DNA of 64,000 nucleotides from CAVREM01 sp963728825 (GTDB lineage Bacteria > Acidobacteriota > Vicinamibacteria > Vicinamibacterales > CAVVIG01), in assembly GCA_963728825.1 (NCBI GenBank), contig CAVSLA010000004.1, positions 248,001-312,000 of the forward strand, in the 5' to 3' direction. The notes under the pieces are model-generated. The model ran no database searches. It was given only the letters and a program-made list of their open reading frames with translations, and was not told where the DNA came from. Shown in pieces: positions 8,538 through 16,841 of the stretch (within the stretch, counting starts at the first letter, position 1; each line of letters begins with the position of its first letter). The position numbers were made by a program, and so were the translations under genes.

Positions 8538-9545
8538 ATGAGTGATCCGTCCGCCACACTGCGCTACGACTGGACCATCGCCGATATCGAATCCATCTAC
8601 ACGGCGGCGCTGCCCGATCTCGTGTTTCGTGCGCAGACCATCCATCGCGCGAACCATCGAGCCGATGAGGTCCAGGGGTGCACGCTGCTCAGCATCAAAA
8701 CCGGCGGCTGTCCTGAAGACTGCGCCTACTGTCCGCAGTCGGCGCACTATCGGACCGGCGTGGCGCGCACGGAACTGGTCACGCTCGACGAGCTGACGGA
8801 GGCGGCGACGCGTGCGCGCGAGCAGGGCGCGACCCGGTTCTGCATGGGGGCGGCGTGGCGCGACGTGCCCGACGGCCCGCCGTTCGAGCGCGTCCTCGAC
8901 ATGGTGCAGGTGGTGCGCCGGCTCGGCATGGAGGCCTGTTGCACGCTCGGCATGCTCAACCAGGCGCAGGCCGACGCGCTGGCCGGCGCGGGCCTCACCG
9001 CCTACAACCACAATCTCGATACGTCGCCGGAGTTTTACGGCCGGATCATCACGACCCGCACCTACGACGATCGCCTGCAGACGCTGGCGCGCGTGCGCCG
9101 TGCCGGCATCACCGTGTGCTGCGGCGGCATCATCGGGATGGGCGAGGATCGCGGCGTCCGCTACCGCCTGCTGCAGCAGCTGGCGGCGCTCGAGCCGCAT
9201 CCGGAGAGCGTGCCGGTCAACCTGCTGGTCAGGGTCGACGGCACGCCGCTCGCCGACCTGCCGCCGGAAGATCCCCTGGAACTGGTCCGCACGATCGCCA
9301 CCGCGCGAATCCTCATGCCGGCGTCGTTTGTCCGCTTGAGTGCCGGCCGGCTGTCGCTGACCGACGAAGCGCAGGCGCTCTGCTTCCTCGCGGGAGCGAA
9401 TTCCATTTTCCTCGGCGAGCGGCTGCTCACGACGCCCAACCCCGGCCAGAGCCACGACAACCAGCTGCTTACCCGGCTGGGCATGCACCTGATGCCGGAG
9501 AACGGCGGGTCCGAAAGGACCCGCCCTACAAACAATCGAATGTAG
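8538..9545 (+). CDS. bioB: Biotin synthase
   Basis: Radical-SAM enzyme that inserts sulfur into dethiobiotin. It has the CPEDCAYC cluster motif (CxxxCxxC), then YCPQSAHY, FCMGAAWR, AYNHNLDTSPEFY and CCGGIIGMGE, all in BioB order. Length (335) is near normal, but the last dozen residues (SERTRPTNNRM region) are encoded by a palindromic repeat element and are unlike BioB. A TAGACT box (8522-8527) lies 10 bases upstream of the ATG, so it may have its own promoter. bioD follows; bioA and bioF are not in the window. Confidence 0.96.
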   Translation: MSDPSATLRYDWTIADIESIYTAALPDLVFRAQTIHRANHRADEVQGCTLLSIKTGGCPEDCAYCPQSAHYRTGVARTELVTLDELTEAATRAREQGATRFCMGAAWRDVPDGPPFERVLDMVQVVRRLGMEACCTLGMLNQAQADALAGAGLTAYNHNLDTSPEFYGRIITTRTYDDRLQTLARVRRAGITVCCGGIIGMGEDRGVRYRLLQQLAALEPHPESVPVNLLVRVDGTPLADLPPEDPLELVRTIATARILMPASFVRLSAGRLSLTDEAQALCFLAGANSIFLGERLLTTPNPGQSHDNQLLTRLGMHLMPENGGSERTRPTNNRM

Positions 9546-9567
9546 GCCGGGTCCTGTTGGACCCGGC
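9504..9567. repeat. Two palindromic hairpins at the end of bioB
   Basis: First hairpin: GGCGGGTCC (9504-9512), loop gaaa, GGACCCGCC (9517-9525), then CTAC. Second hairpin: GTAG, GCCGGGTCC (9546-9554), loop tgtt, GGACCCGGC (9559-9567). Each stem is 9 bp and perfect. The first lies inside the coding frame and supplies the C-terminus of BioB; the second follows the TAG stop. Both belong to the dispersed family found at nine hairpins in this window. Confidence 0.85.
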
Positions 9568-9650
9568 TTCGCGTTTGCGAATGCCGCCCCTGATTCCGGG
9601 CGGTCCAGCCCGCGCCAGCGGGCCAAGGGGGGCATATCCTGCTCAGCGGC

Positions 9651-10304
9651 GTGTTTCTGACCGGCACCGATACGCGCATTGGCAAGACCGTTGTCGCCGC
9701 GGCGATGATGCACCGCTACCGGCGCGAATCGCCGGTCCGTTACTGGAAGCCGATCCAGACCGGCGCTGAACAAGACAGTGACTCGCGCGAGGTTCGCCGT
9801 CTTGGCGGCTGCTCGACCGCCGAAGTGTTGTCCGAGGGTGTCCGCCTGCGGCGACCGGTGTCGCCGCATCTCGCGGCGCGCTTGAGCGGTGAACCGATCG
9901 ACGTCCGCGCGCTGGTCGAAGTCATTACCGCGCAGCCTCCGTCCAACCGGTGGATCGTCGAAGGCGCCGGCGGTGTGCTCGTCCCGCTCGACGACCATAC
10001 GTTGATGATCGACTTCATCAACCGGCTCGGGCTGCCGGTGGTGCTCGTCGCGCGGGCGCGGCTCGGCACCATCAACCACACGCTGCTGACCATCGAAGCG
10101 CTGCGCGCCCGGTCGCTGTCCGTGGCCGGCGTGATCATGGTGGGGCGGCCGAATCGCGACAACCGCGAGGCGATCGAAGCGTTCGGCCGCGTCACCGTGA
10201 TCGGCGAGCTGCCCAAGCTGGACCCGCTGACGCCGTCCGCGCTCTCGAAATGGGCGAGCGCATCGCTCGACGCGGATGGGCAGCTGAGTAATCTGTTCCG
10301 CTGA
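9651..10304 (+). CDS. bioD: Dethiobiotin synthetase
   Basis: ATP-dependent ring closure of diaminopelargonate to dethiobiotin. FLTGTDTRIGKT (P-loop) opens the protein, followed by YWKPIQTG, VSPHLAARL, VEGAGGVLVPL and the NH-x-LLTIEALRARGL-like region, in the right order for a 217-residue BioD. The start is GTG 9651, preceded by a purine-rich AAGGGGGG ribosome site. It supplies the substrate for BioB, encoded immediately upstream across a hairpin-bearing spacer. Confidence 0.93.
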   Translation: MFLTGTDTRIGKTVVAAAMMHRYRRESPVRYWKPIQTGAEQDSDSREVRRLGGCSTAEVLSEGVRLRRPVSPHLAARLSGEPIDVRALVEVITAQPPSNRWIVEGAGGVLVPLDDHTLMIDFINRLGLPVVLVARARLGTINHTLLTIEALRARSLSVAGVIMVGRPNRDNREAIEAFGRVTVIGELPKLDPLTPSALSKWASASLDADGQLSNLFR

Positions 10305-10327
10305 GGACGCGTGCGATAATTCCCGAA

Positions 10328-10618
10328 GTGACTCGGCGCGTCCGCCTGGCAGTCATCCTCTGGCTCGCGTTCGCCGTCGTCGTCTGGAACGTCGTGTTCG
10401 ATCGCATTCTGGTCGTCGAGGGACGCGAATATGTCTACGCGGCCGCGACCGCGGTTTCTGAATCGGCGCCCTACGTGCTCGCCGGACCGTGGATGCGCGC
10501 CGCCCAGTCGCGGGCGCTCGTGATCGCCACCGGCGCTGCTTCGGTCGTCCTGACGATCGGCCTCATCGGCATCGCCGTCGCGGCGCGTCGACCGAAGCCG
10601 GGGGACCCATGTCTGTGA
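10328..10618 (+). CDS. Two-helix membrane protein of unknown function
   Basis: 96-residue protein with transmembrane helices at about residues 7-24 and 66-86, separated by a short extracytoplasmic stretch. The GTG start lies 7 bases after GATAAT (10315-10320), so a leaderless transcript is likely. Its 3' end overlaps the start of the next gene by 10 bases. I do not recognise a family. Confidence 0.6.
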   Translation: MTRRVRLAVILWLAFAVVVWNVVFDRILVVEGREYVYAAATAVSESAPYVLAGPWMRAAQSRALVIATGAASVVLTIGLIGIAVAARRPKPGDPCL

Positions 10619-11841
10619 TTCATCCGCTCATCCACGACTGGAATGCCGAGACGACGGCCGCGCCGCCGGTCGTGATGCTCGACGATGAGACGCTGCGCGA
10701 CGGGCTGCAGTCGCCGTCGGTGCGCACGCCGGCGATCGAGGAGAAGCTCGACCTCCTCGAGCGGATGGACGGGCTCGGCATCGACACCGCCGATATCGGC
10801 CTGCCCGGTGCCGGTCCGCATGTCGCCCGCGACGTCGAGCGGCTGGCGCGATCGATCGCCGAGCGGCGCTTGCACATCACGGCCAACTGCGCCGCGCGCA
10901 CGTTGGTCGCAGACCTGAAGCCGATCGCGGACATCGTCCAGCGAACCGGCGTGCCGATCGAATGCGGCGCATTCATCGGCTCGAGCCCGATCCGGCAGTA
11001 CGCCGAAGGGTGGACCATCGAATTCCTCCAGAGGGCCACCGAGGAGGCGATCGGCTTCGCGGTGAAGGAAGGCCTGAAGGTGATGTACGTCACCGAGGAC
11101 ACCACCCGCGCCGATCCGGCGTCGCTGCGCGCGCTCTTTACCACCGCGCTCCGGGCCGGGGCATCGCGGTTGTGCGTCGCCGATACGGTTGGGCATGCGA
11201 CGCCCGCCGGGGCGCGGGCGGTGGTGCGATTCGTGAAGCATCTCGTGGCCGAACTCGGCTCGGAGGCCGGCATCGACTGGCACGGCCACCGCGATCGCGG
11301 ATTCGGCGTCGCCTGCGCGCTGGCCGCACTGGAAGCCGGGGCCACCCGGCTGCACGGCACCGCGCTGGGCATCGGCGAACGATCGGGCAACACGCCGATC
11401 GATCTGCTGCTCGTCAATCTGGTGATGAACGGGACCATCGACCGCGATCTGTCGAAGCTGCCCGCCTACTGCGAAGCGGTGTCGCGGGTGTGTGATGTGC
11501 CCATTCCTGCCAACTACCCGGTCCTCGGCTGCGACGCGTTCCGCACTGCGACTGGCGTTCATGCCGCAGCGGTCATGAAGGCGTTTCGCAAGAACGATCG
11601 CGCGCTGATGGATGCCGTCTACTCGGCCGTGCCTGCCACGCTGGTCGGCCGGGCGCAGCAGATCGACGTCGGACCGATGTCGGGCAAGTCGAACGTCATC
11701 TTCTGGCTCGAGAGCCGCGGGCTGCCGGCCACCGACGAGGTCGTGGATCGGATCTTCGCCGCGGCCAAGGCGTCCAACCGGACGCTCACCGCCGAACAGA
11801 TTCAGAAAATTCTCGACGAGGCCGGATCGCGAGCATCGTAA
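10609..11841 (+). CDS. Short 2-isopropylmalate synthase-like (HMGL-family) enzyme
   Basis: 410-residue TIM-barrel acyl transferase of the isopropylmalate/homocitrate synthase family. It has the metal-site opening LDDETLRDGLQSP, ECGAFIGSSPIR, YVTEDTTRADP, WHGHRDRGFG (metal His pair) and HGTALGIGERSGNTPID, as in IPMS. After the barrel there is a short helical region but no C-terminal leucine-binding regulatory domain, so it would be feedback-insensitive if it is a LeuA. leuCD lie about 8 kb away on the other strand. Homocitrate or citramalate synthase are alternatives. The ATG at 10609 overlaps the upstream membrane-protein gene. Confidence 0.8.
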   Translation: MSVIHPLIHDWNAETTAAPPVVMLDDETLRDGLQSPSVRTPAIEEKLDLLERMDGLGIDTADIGLPGAGPHVARDVERLARSIAERRLHITANCAARTLVADLKPIADIVQRTGVPIECGAFIGSSPIRQYAEGWTIEFLQRATEEAIGFAVKEGLKVMYVTEDTTRADPASLRALFTTALRAGASRLCVADTVGHATPAGARAVVRFVKHLVAELGSEAGIDWHGHRDRGFGVACALAALEAGATRLHGTALGIGERSGNTPIDLLLVNLVMNGTIDRDLSKLPAYCEAVSRVCDVPIPANYPVLGCDAFRTATGVHAAAVMKAFRKNDRALMDAVYSAVPATLVGRAQQIDVGPMSGKSNVIFWLESRGLPATDEVVDRIFAAAKASNRTLTAEQIQKILDEAGSRAS

Positions 11842-11873
11842 GAAGGCACGCTCGAAACACGAAATTGACGAAG

Positions 11874-12770
11874 TTATTTTGAGCGCAGCACCTGCTCGAA
11901 GAATTCGACGGCGCGCGGATCTTTCGATTGTCCCAGCCAGAACATCGCCTGCCGCCGGATTTCCGGCGAGCGATGCGTGCGCGCCAGTTCGATCAGCAAC
12001 GGCACTCCTTCGGCGCGCGGCAGCTGGCTGATGGCGAATACCGCCCGGCGTTTCACTTCCAGCTCCGGATCGTTGTCGACCGCGTTGCTGAGCGTGCGGA
12101 TCACTTCGTTGCCGGCCCGTTGCGACAGCCAGAACAGCGCCTGGCTGCGGATACGCGGCCGTTCGTCGTTGCGCGCGAATCCGAGCAGCGCATCGGTCGC
12201 CGCGTTGCCGGGGTGAAGTCCGAGCGCCGAAAGCGCCGGCATGCGAACCGTGTCCTCTCCGCCGGTGGACCGCACGATCGTCATGAGCCAGGCCACGCTC
12301 TCATCGACGCTGACGTTCTCGAGTGGCACGACCGGCATTCCGCCGGCGTCGACGTCGCAGTCGAGTGAGAAGGTCCGCAACCTGACGACCGCCCGGTTCT
12401 CGACCCGCACGAACACTCGCATGTCGGAGGGCGGTTCCACCACGATTCGCGATCCGGGCGCCGGCGCATCAGCGCTGGACAGCATCACACCGTCGCCCTG
12501 TTCCAGACGACAGCGCCCGCAGCAGTCACCGGCTTGTCTGTTCGACGAGTCGAAACAGCACATCCGCCGCGGTCCACCTGCCATCGGCACGCGATAGCTG
12601 ATCCAGGTCACCCCACCCTTGGCCGCGATCGCATCGATCTGTCGACCGAGCGTCTGAGCTCCCACCTCACCAGCAAGCGCGAACGAGACGAGCACCCAGC
12701 ACCAGGCACCCAGCACCCTGCACCGAGCACCCAGCACCCTGCCCCCGGCACCCTGCACCCTTGTGTTCAT
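11874..12770 (-). CDS. Exported HEAT-repeat protein with Cys cluster
   Basis: 298 residues. The N-terminal signal peptide is encoded by a degenerate tandem repeat and reads as repeated VLGA units before FALAGEVGAQ. A central domain has a Cys-rich patch (RRMCCFDSS, DCCGRCRLE) of unknown role. The last 100 residues are HEAT repeats (LLGFARNDERPRIRSQALFWLSQ, ALFWLSQRAGNE, RRQAMFWLGQSKDPRAVEF). It is last in the operon sigma - anti-sigma - HEAT1 - HEAT2, and overlaps HEAT1 by 4 bases. A scaffold in the envelope is plausible; function unknown. Confidence 0.78.
   Translation of the reverse strand: MNTRVQGAGGRVLGARCRVLGAWCWVLVSFALAGEVGAQTLGRQIDAIAAKGGVTWISYRVPMAGGPRRMCCFDSSNRQAGDCCGRCRLEQGDGVMLSSADAPAPGSRIVVEPPSDMRVFVRVENRAVVRLRTFSLDCDVDAGGMPVVPLENVSVDESVAWLMTIVRSTGGEDTVRMPALSALGLHPGNAATDALLGFARNDERPRIRSQALFWLSQRAGNEVIRTLSNAVDNDPELEVKRRAVFAISQLPRAEGVPLLIELARTHRSPEIRRQAMFWLGQSKDPRAVEFFEQVLRSK
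12691..12761. repeat. Degenerate tandem repeat (GCACCCAGCACC-type)
   Basis: About 70 bases built from variants of GCACCCAGCACCCTG. On the minus strand they encode the start and signal peptide of the HEAT-repeat protein ending at 11874. The same kind of simple repeat, with different units, occupies other gaps of the window. Confidence 0.8.
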
Positions 12771-14207
12771 TTCAACAGCTCGAGCAAGTAGTCCGTGGCC
12801 TCCTTCGACTTCATCGAGGACAGCCGCTCCACCATCCGGCGCTTCAGTTGCGCGTCCTTTTCGACGCGCGCCAGGGCGACCAGCACCGTCGCATTCTGCT
12901 GAAGCGACAAGGCGTCGATCACTTCCGTCCGGACCTCGGGACTGCTATCCGACGTGTAGATGGATCGCAGCGTATCGCCGGTCTTGGTCGTGCCCATCGC
13001 GCCGAGGTTGCGGATGGCCGAGCGGCGCAGCGCCGGATCCTTCTCCGACGTGGCGAGCTTCGTCAGCGAGCCGATGCTGCCGCTCGCGACCATCCCGCGG
13101 AGGATCTGGTTTTTCACGTCGACGGACGACTCGCTCTGATAGAGCTCGTCGAGCTCGGCGGTTGCATTCATCGCGCCCAGCGACCTGACCGCTTCGCCGC
13201 GCAGCTCCGGAGATGTTTCGGACTTGGCCAGCGCCAGCAGCCGTTGCCGATCGCCCCCCGAACCAAGGCTGCGGATGATCGCGCGCTTGACCGCCACGTC
13301 AGTCGTCCCCCGATAGGCATCGTCCAGGATCTGACGGCTCTCCGGCCCGCCGATGGCGCCGATGTAGCGGATGGCGCGGAGCTGCAGGTCGGGATTGACG
13401 TTGCCTTTGGCGGCGGCGCCGATGATCTCGCGGGCGCGCGCCGAGCGGCTCTGGCTGAGGACGAACAGCGCATTTTCCTTTACACGGACCGTGCTGGGCC
13501 CGGCCAGCAGCTGCTCGATCATCGGAATCGCGCGGTCGGGATCGCTGTTCATCAGTCCGCGCAGCGCGAGCAGCTTCAGCTCCTCGCTCGCTTGTCCGTC
13601 AGGCGACACCGACTGGCCCGACCGCTGGCGAATCTCGACGTCCAGCGCCTGGGCGTCTTTCGCCCAGCGGCTCTGCGCAAACCGCTTGCGCATGTCGGCC
13701 AGCGTGGCCAGCGCCTCGGCGCGCTGATCCAGCTTCCACTGCGCGTACGCTTTCCAGTAGAGCGCGGCGTCTGATCGCGTGCTATTGGTCGACGCCGCGA
13801 CGCGGTCCATCGTTTCCAGTGCCCGTTCGAAGCGACCGGCGTCGATCTGCGAACGGCCCTCCTCGGTACAGCCGATCGGCGGAGCCAGCGCTGGGAGGTC
13901 TCGGTGGCGCCGGCGGCGCCGCAGGCCGTGGTGCCGGCTGCGGTCTTGCCTGAAGGTCGAAGGCGAAGGCCGATGCCGGAAAATCGAAGTCGAAATCGAA
14001 ATCAAAATCGAAGTCAGACGGCGGCAGAGGCGGCAGCGGTGGCAGCGGTGGCATCGGCGGTAGCGGCGGCACGGCCGGCAATACTGGCATCACGGGCATC
14101 GGCGGCAGCGGCGGGGGCACGAACCAGGGCGCCGGCGTCTGTGCCGACGCAGCGCTCCCCGCGATGACAATCGATCCGGCGCACACGAGAGTAGTCAGTC
14201 TGTTCAT
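12767..14207 (-). CDS. Exported Pro-rich/HEAT-repeat protein, single frameshift
   Basis: Two overlapping frames make one protein of about 479 residues. From ATG 14207: a signal peptide (to ASAQ), a proline-rich linker (PPLPPMP units), six Asp-Phe repeats and a short basic-hydrophobic segment reaching ADRLY. The other frame continues EEGRSQIDAGRFERALETMD (a TPR-like unit) and then about eight HEAT repeats (for example RRSAIRNLGAMG, ELRGEAVRSLGAMN). Deleting one C on the coding strand (13865/13866) gives ADRLYEEGRSQIDAG. The ATG overlaps the anti-sigma stop (ATGA). It probably acts in the envelope under the upstream ECF sigma factor. Confidence 0.8.
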
Positions 14208-15004
14208 ATGGTTTTCCTGGGCGTGATCGGGGCGAGCTCGCGCTCGCGCAATTCTTCGGAGAGCACGCGCACCCTGAACAGCAGGGCGGCGGCGTCCAGC
14301 CGCATGCGAATCTGGTCCAGCTCCACGGCCGTCAGCGTCGCAGGACCGTGCACGAGCTCCAGCAGACTGCGTTCGAGCTCATCGAGCAGCACAGCGACCG
14401 TCTCGTCGCCTGCGTCGGCGGACGCGTCGCGATACAAGCGGTTCGCGGCAATCAGATCGGCCGCCCCCAGCTGCTGGGCGCTCACGTCGGCGGGCCGATC
14501 GGCCGTGCCGTAGGCGTTCACGAAATCGAGCAGGATCCGCTCCGACTGCTCGAGGTGATCGCCCACCGCCGCAAGCCGCACGCGCTCGCCGGCATCGGGC
14601 CGGAGCGCAGTCGAAGACCCTGGTCCGAGCGAAGACCCTCCATTCACCGTGGCCACCTGCGAAATCGGAGTCTCCGGCCGCGGCCACGATCGTCCCGCCA
14701 CAAATGCCGCCAGGACGATGGCGACGGCAGCCCCGGCGAAAGCGAGACGCTGCGGTCTCATCCACACGACCCACCACGGCGATTCCTGCTCCGGCAGCTG
14801 ATGCCGGATCCGCTGCCAGACCTCGAGACCGTATCGATCGTCGCGCTCGGGGACGTCCGGTTCGGCGATCAGCGCCAGGCTGGCGGTGATGTCGCGGTAG
14901 AGCGCCCGGCAGGACGCGCACTCGCTGAGATGCTGCTCCACCGGCACGCGCCGGCTGTGTTCGCCGTAGTAGTAAAGAATCAGTTCGTCTTCGGTGTAGT
15001 GCAT
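14204..15004 (-). CDS. Anti-sigma factor with zinc-finger domain
   Basis: 266 residues. The N-terminus carries the ZAS/zf-HC2 motif (HLSECASC, H-x3-C-x2-C near residues 25-32) that binds ECF sigma factors. One transmembrane helix follows (about 88-106), then an extracytoplasmic helical domain. It lies directly downstream of the ECF sigma gene, the normal arrangement for a sigma/anti-sigma pair. The extracytoplasmic part is rich in helices with acidic and hydrophobic heptads and could interact with the downstream HEAT proteins; that part is inference. Confidence 0.88.
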   Translation of the reverse strand: MHYTEDELILYYYGEHSRRVPVEQHLSECASCRALYRDITASLALIAEPDVPERDDRYGLEVWQRIRHQLPEQESPWWVVWMRPQRLAFAGAAVAIVLAAFVAGRSWPRPETPISQVATVNGGSSLGPGSSTALRPDAGERVRLAAVGDHLEQSERILLDFVNAYGTADRPADVSAQQLGAADLIAANRLYRDASADAGDETVAVLLDELERSLLELVHGPATLTAVELDQIRMRLDAAALLFRVRVLSEELRERELAPITPRKTI

Positions 15005-15013
15005 GGCTTTCTC

Positions 15014-15036
15014 GCCGGGTCTAAAAAAGACCCGGC
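15014..15036. repeat. Palindromic hairpin between sigma and anti-sigma genes
   Basis: GCCGGGTCT (15014-15022), an A5 loop, AGACCCGGC (15028-15036), then CTAC. The 9-bp stem is perfect. It lies inside the sigma/anti-sigma operon, so it may attenuate or stabilise the transcript. Confidence 0.75.
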
Positions 15037-15059
15037 CTACATCTGTCTAAAGCCTGGTG

Positions 15060-15617
15060 TCATCCGGCGTACGGCGCCAACGCCACTCGGAGTTTTTTCA
15101 CAGCCCTGAACACGGCGTGTTTCGAGGCGCTGGTACCGAGCCCGAGCGTTCGTCCGATCTCCTCGATCGAGCGGCCTTCGTGATGCCGCAGCGCGAACGC
15201 CGCGCGCTCGAGTGGGCTCAATCCCGCGAGCGCCGAGCCGACCCGCTCTTTCACCTCGCTGCTCTCGGCCAGCCGCAGCGGTCCCGGCGTCTCAGCCTGA
15301 ACCGGGACGTCGTCGTCCAGCGGGTCGCTGACCCGCTGCTGCTTCGCATGTCGCGTCCGCATGACGTCCACCGCGCAGTTGGCGACAATCCGGTGCAGCC
15401 ACGTCGCGAAGTTGGCGCGCGCCTCGAACCGTCCCAGCTGCCGATAGGCTCGTAGAAAGCTTTCCTGCACGACATCCTCTGCGTCCTGCTCGTTGCCGGT
15501 CATGCGGAATGCGAGCTGGAACGCACGCCGGCTGTGCCGCTCCACCAGGACGCGGAAAGCGTCGCCGTCGCCCTGCCGAGCGCGGGCCAGGACGGCTGCT
15601 GCGTCGGTCGCGTCCAT
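15060..15617 (-). CDS. ECF-type RNA polymerase sigma factor
   Basis: 185-residue sigma-70 family protein with regions 2 and 4 only. Region 2 has AFQLAFRMTGNEQDAEDVVQES and LRAYRQLGRFEARANFATWLHRI; region 4 has LSPLERAAFALRHHEGRSIEEI and a helix-turn-helix (GRTLGLGTSASKHAVFRAVKKL). It is first in an operon with its anti-sigma factor and two exported HEAT-repeat proteins. A TAACCT box (15629-15624, minus) lies 6 bases before the ATG, so the transcript should be leaderless. Confidence 0.93.
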   Translation of the reverse strand: MDATDAAAVLARARQGDGDAFRVLVERHSRRAFQLAFRMTGNEQDAEDVVQESFLRAYRQLGRFEARANFATWLHRIVANCAVDVMRTRHAKQQRVSDPLDDDVPVQAETPGPLRLAESSEVKERVGSALAGLSPLERAAFALRHHEGRSIEEIGRTLGLGTSASKHAVFRAVKKLRVALAPYAG

Positions 15618-15663
15618 CCGAACAGGTTAGACGGGCTTGGGGGTCAGGGGGTTAGGGTCTTTC

Positions 15664-15710
15664 AGGGCTCAGGGCTCAGGGCTCAGGGCTCAGGGCTCAG
15701 GGCTCAGGGC
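15664..15710. repeat. 7-base tandem repeat (AGGGCTC)
   Basis: Six full copies and one partial copy of AGGGCTC, without interruption, in the gap between the sigma gene and the PrsT-like gene. It lacks protein-coding character. Copy number is likely to vary between strains by slippage. Confidence 0.95.
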
Positions 15711-15719
15711 GGGCGACCC

Positions 15720-15774
15720 GGCGGACCTAAGAGGTCCGCCCTACGTACCGGCGGACCTGAGAGGTCCGCCCTAC
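15720..15774. repeat. Tandem pair of palindromic hairpins
   Basis: GGCGGACCT/AGGTCCGCC at 15720-15740 and again at 15750-15770, each followed by CTAC. Both stems are 9 bp and perfect with 3-base loops (aag and gag). The pair follows the 7-base tandem repeat. Confidence 0.85.
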
Positions 15775-15801
15775 CAATGACTGTCGACTGATGGCTGCCG
15801 A

Positions 15802-16833
15802 CTACCGTCCTTCTGCTTCGTTGAACCGGGCCTCGAGAGCCAACGCCTCGGGTGTAGGACGGTGTTTGAGCAGGCGGTTGAGGAGGGCACGGCCCTCGTC
15901 ACGGGCGCCCGAGGCGTATTCGAGGGCGGCGAGTCGCACCTGTGCGGCCGAGGCGTCGGTGCTCTCGGCACGTTCGATACGGGTCAGCGCCGCCTTGGCG
16001 TCGTCGAACCGGCCAAGCGAGCCGTAGAAGTCGGCGAGGGCCAGCGACGACCCGTATTTCTGGACCACCCGTTCGGCGGCGCGCCTCATATAGGGCTCGG
16101 CCATCTCGGGACGCTCGGTGGCGAGGTAAATGGCTGCCAATGCACGGTTTGCGAGCTCATCGTCGGGGGCGGCGCGGTGAGCCTCGACGAGTTGCTCCTC
16201 GGCGTCCGCGATTCGGTCGGACTCGAGGAGAAAGGCGGCGAATGTGGTCCGGGCCTCGATGAGCGCCGGGTTTCTTTCGATCGCCTCACGGAACGCGCGC
16301 TCGGCGCCTTCATCGTCGCCCGCGTACTGCTTGATTTCGCCGATTGCCACGTACGCGCGAGCGTCCCTGGTCGTCCCGGCGGCGAGCGCCAGCATCGCCA
16401 GCGCCTCGTCCGTGCGGCGCAGGCGCGCGAGGGCGCGTCCGGCGACGATTTGCGCGTCGAGATTCTCCGGTTCGCGATCCAGAACCTGCTCGGCGCGGAC
16501 TTGCGCCAGCTCGAACAACCCGGCTCTCAGCAGCAGTCGTCCGGCGTCGAGGCGTGGCTCGACATCGGCCGGATCGAGATCGACCGCCTTTGTGAACGCC
16601 TGGTACGCGGCGCCCGCGTCGCCGGCCGCGAGATGCGCGAGTCCGAGCTTGCGATGCGCCTCAGACGAGTCGGGCACCTGCTTGATCGCGTTCCGATATT
16701 CGATGGCCGCCGCGTAGTTGCGCCCCTCTCCGATGTAGCCGTCGCCGGCGCTCATGAAACGCTCCGCTTTCCGTTGCGCGTTGGTGCAACCTGCACAAAG
16801 GATGGCGAGCGTGACGACGAGAGCGGACCGCAT
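15802..16833 (-). CDS. TPR lipoprotein of the exosortase locus (PrsT-like)
   Basis: 343 residues with a lipobox (ILCAGC, Cys 17) and then tandem tetratricopeptide repeats from about residue 28 onward (AAAIEYRNAIKQVPDSSEAH, AYQAFTKAVDLDPADVEPR and others). It resembles the TPR-repeat lipoproteins of PEP-CTERM/exosortase loci. It is the last gene of the cassette: PEP-CTERM substrate, exosortase, EpsI, TPR lipoprotein. An AGGAGG ribosome site precedes the ATG. It probably works at the inner face of the outer membrane in export of the sorted protein or an associated polymer. Confidence 0.8.
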   Translation of the reverse strand: MRSALVVTLAILCAGCTNAQRKAERFMSAGDGYIGEGRNYAAAIEYRNAIKQVPDSSEAHRKLGLAHLAAGDAGAAYQAFTKAVDLDPADVEPRLDAGRLLLRAGLFELAQVRAEQVLDREPENLDAQIVAGRALARLRRTDEALAMLALAAGTTRDARAYVAIGEIKQYAGDDEGAERAFREAIERNPALIEARTTFAAFLLESDRIADAEEQLVEAHRAAPDDELANRALAAIYLATERPEMAEPYMRRAAERVVQKYGSSLALADFYGSLGRFDDAKAALTRIERAESTDASAAQVRLAALEYASGARDEGRALLNRLLKHRPTPEALALEARFNEAEGR

Positions 16834-16841
16834 CGAACCTC

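Noticed and set aside
8418..10079. 553-codon open frame antisense to bioB and bioD
   Set aside because: Covers two well-recognised enzymes on the other strand; composition is that of a shadow frame.
15664..15774. CRISPR array
   Set aside because: Repeats are contiguous 7-mers and hairpin pairs without unique spacers; no cas gene is in the window.
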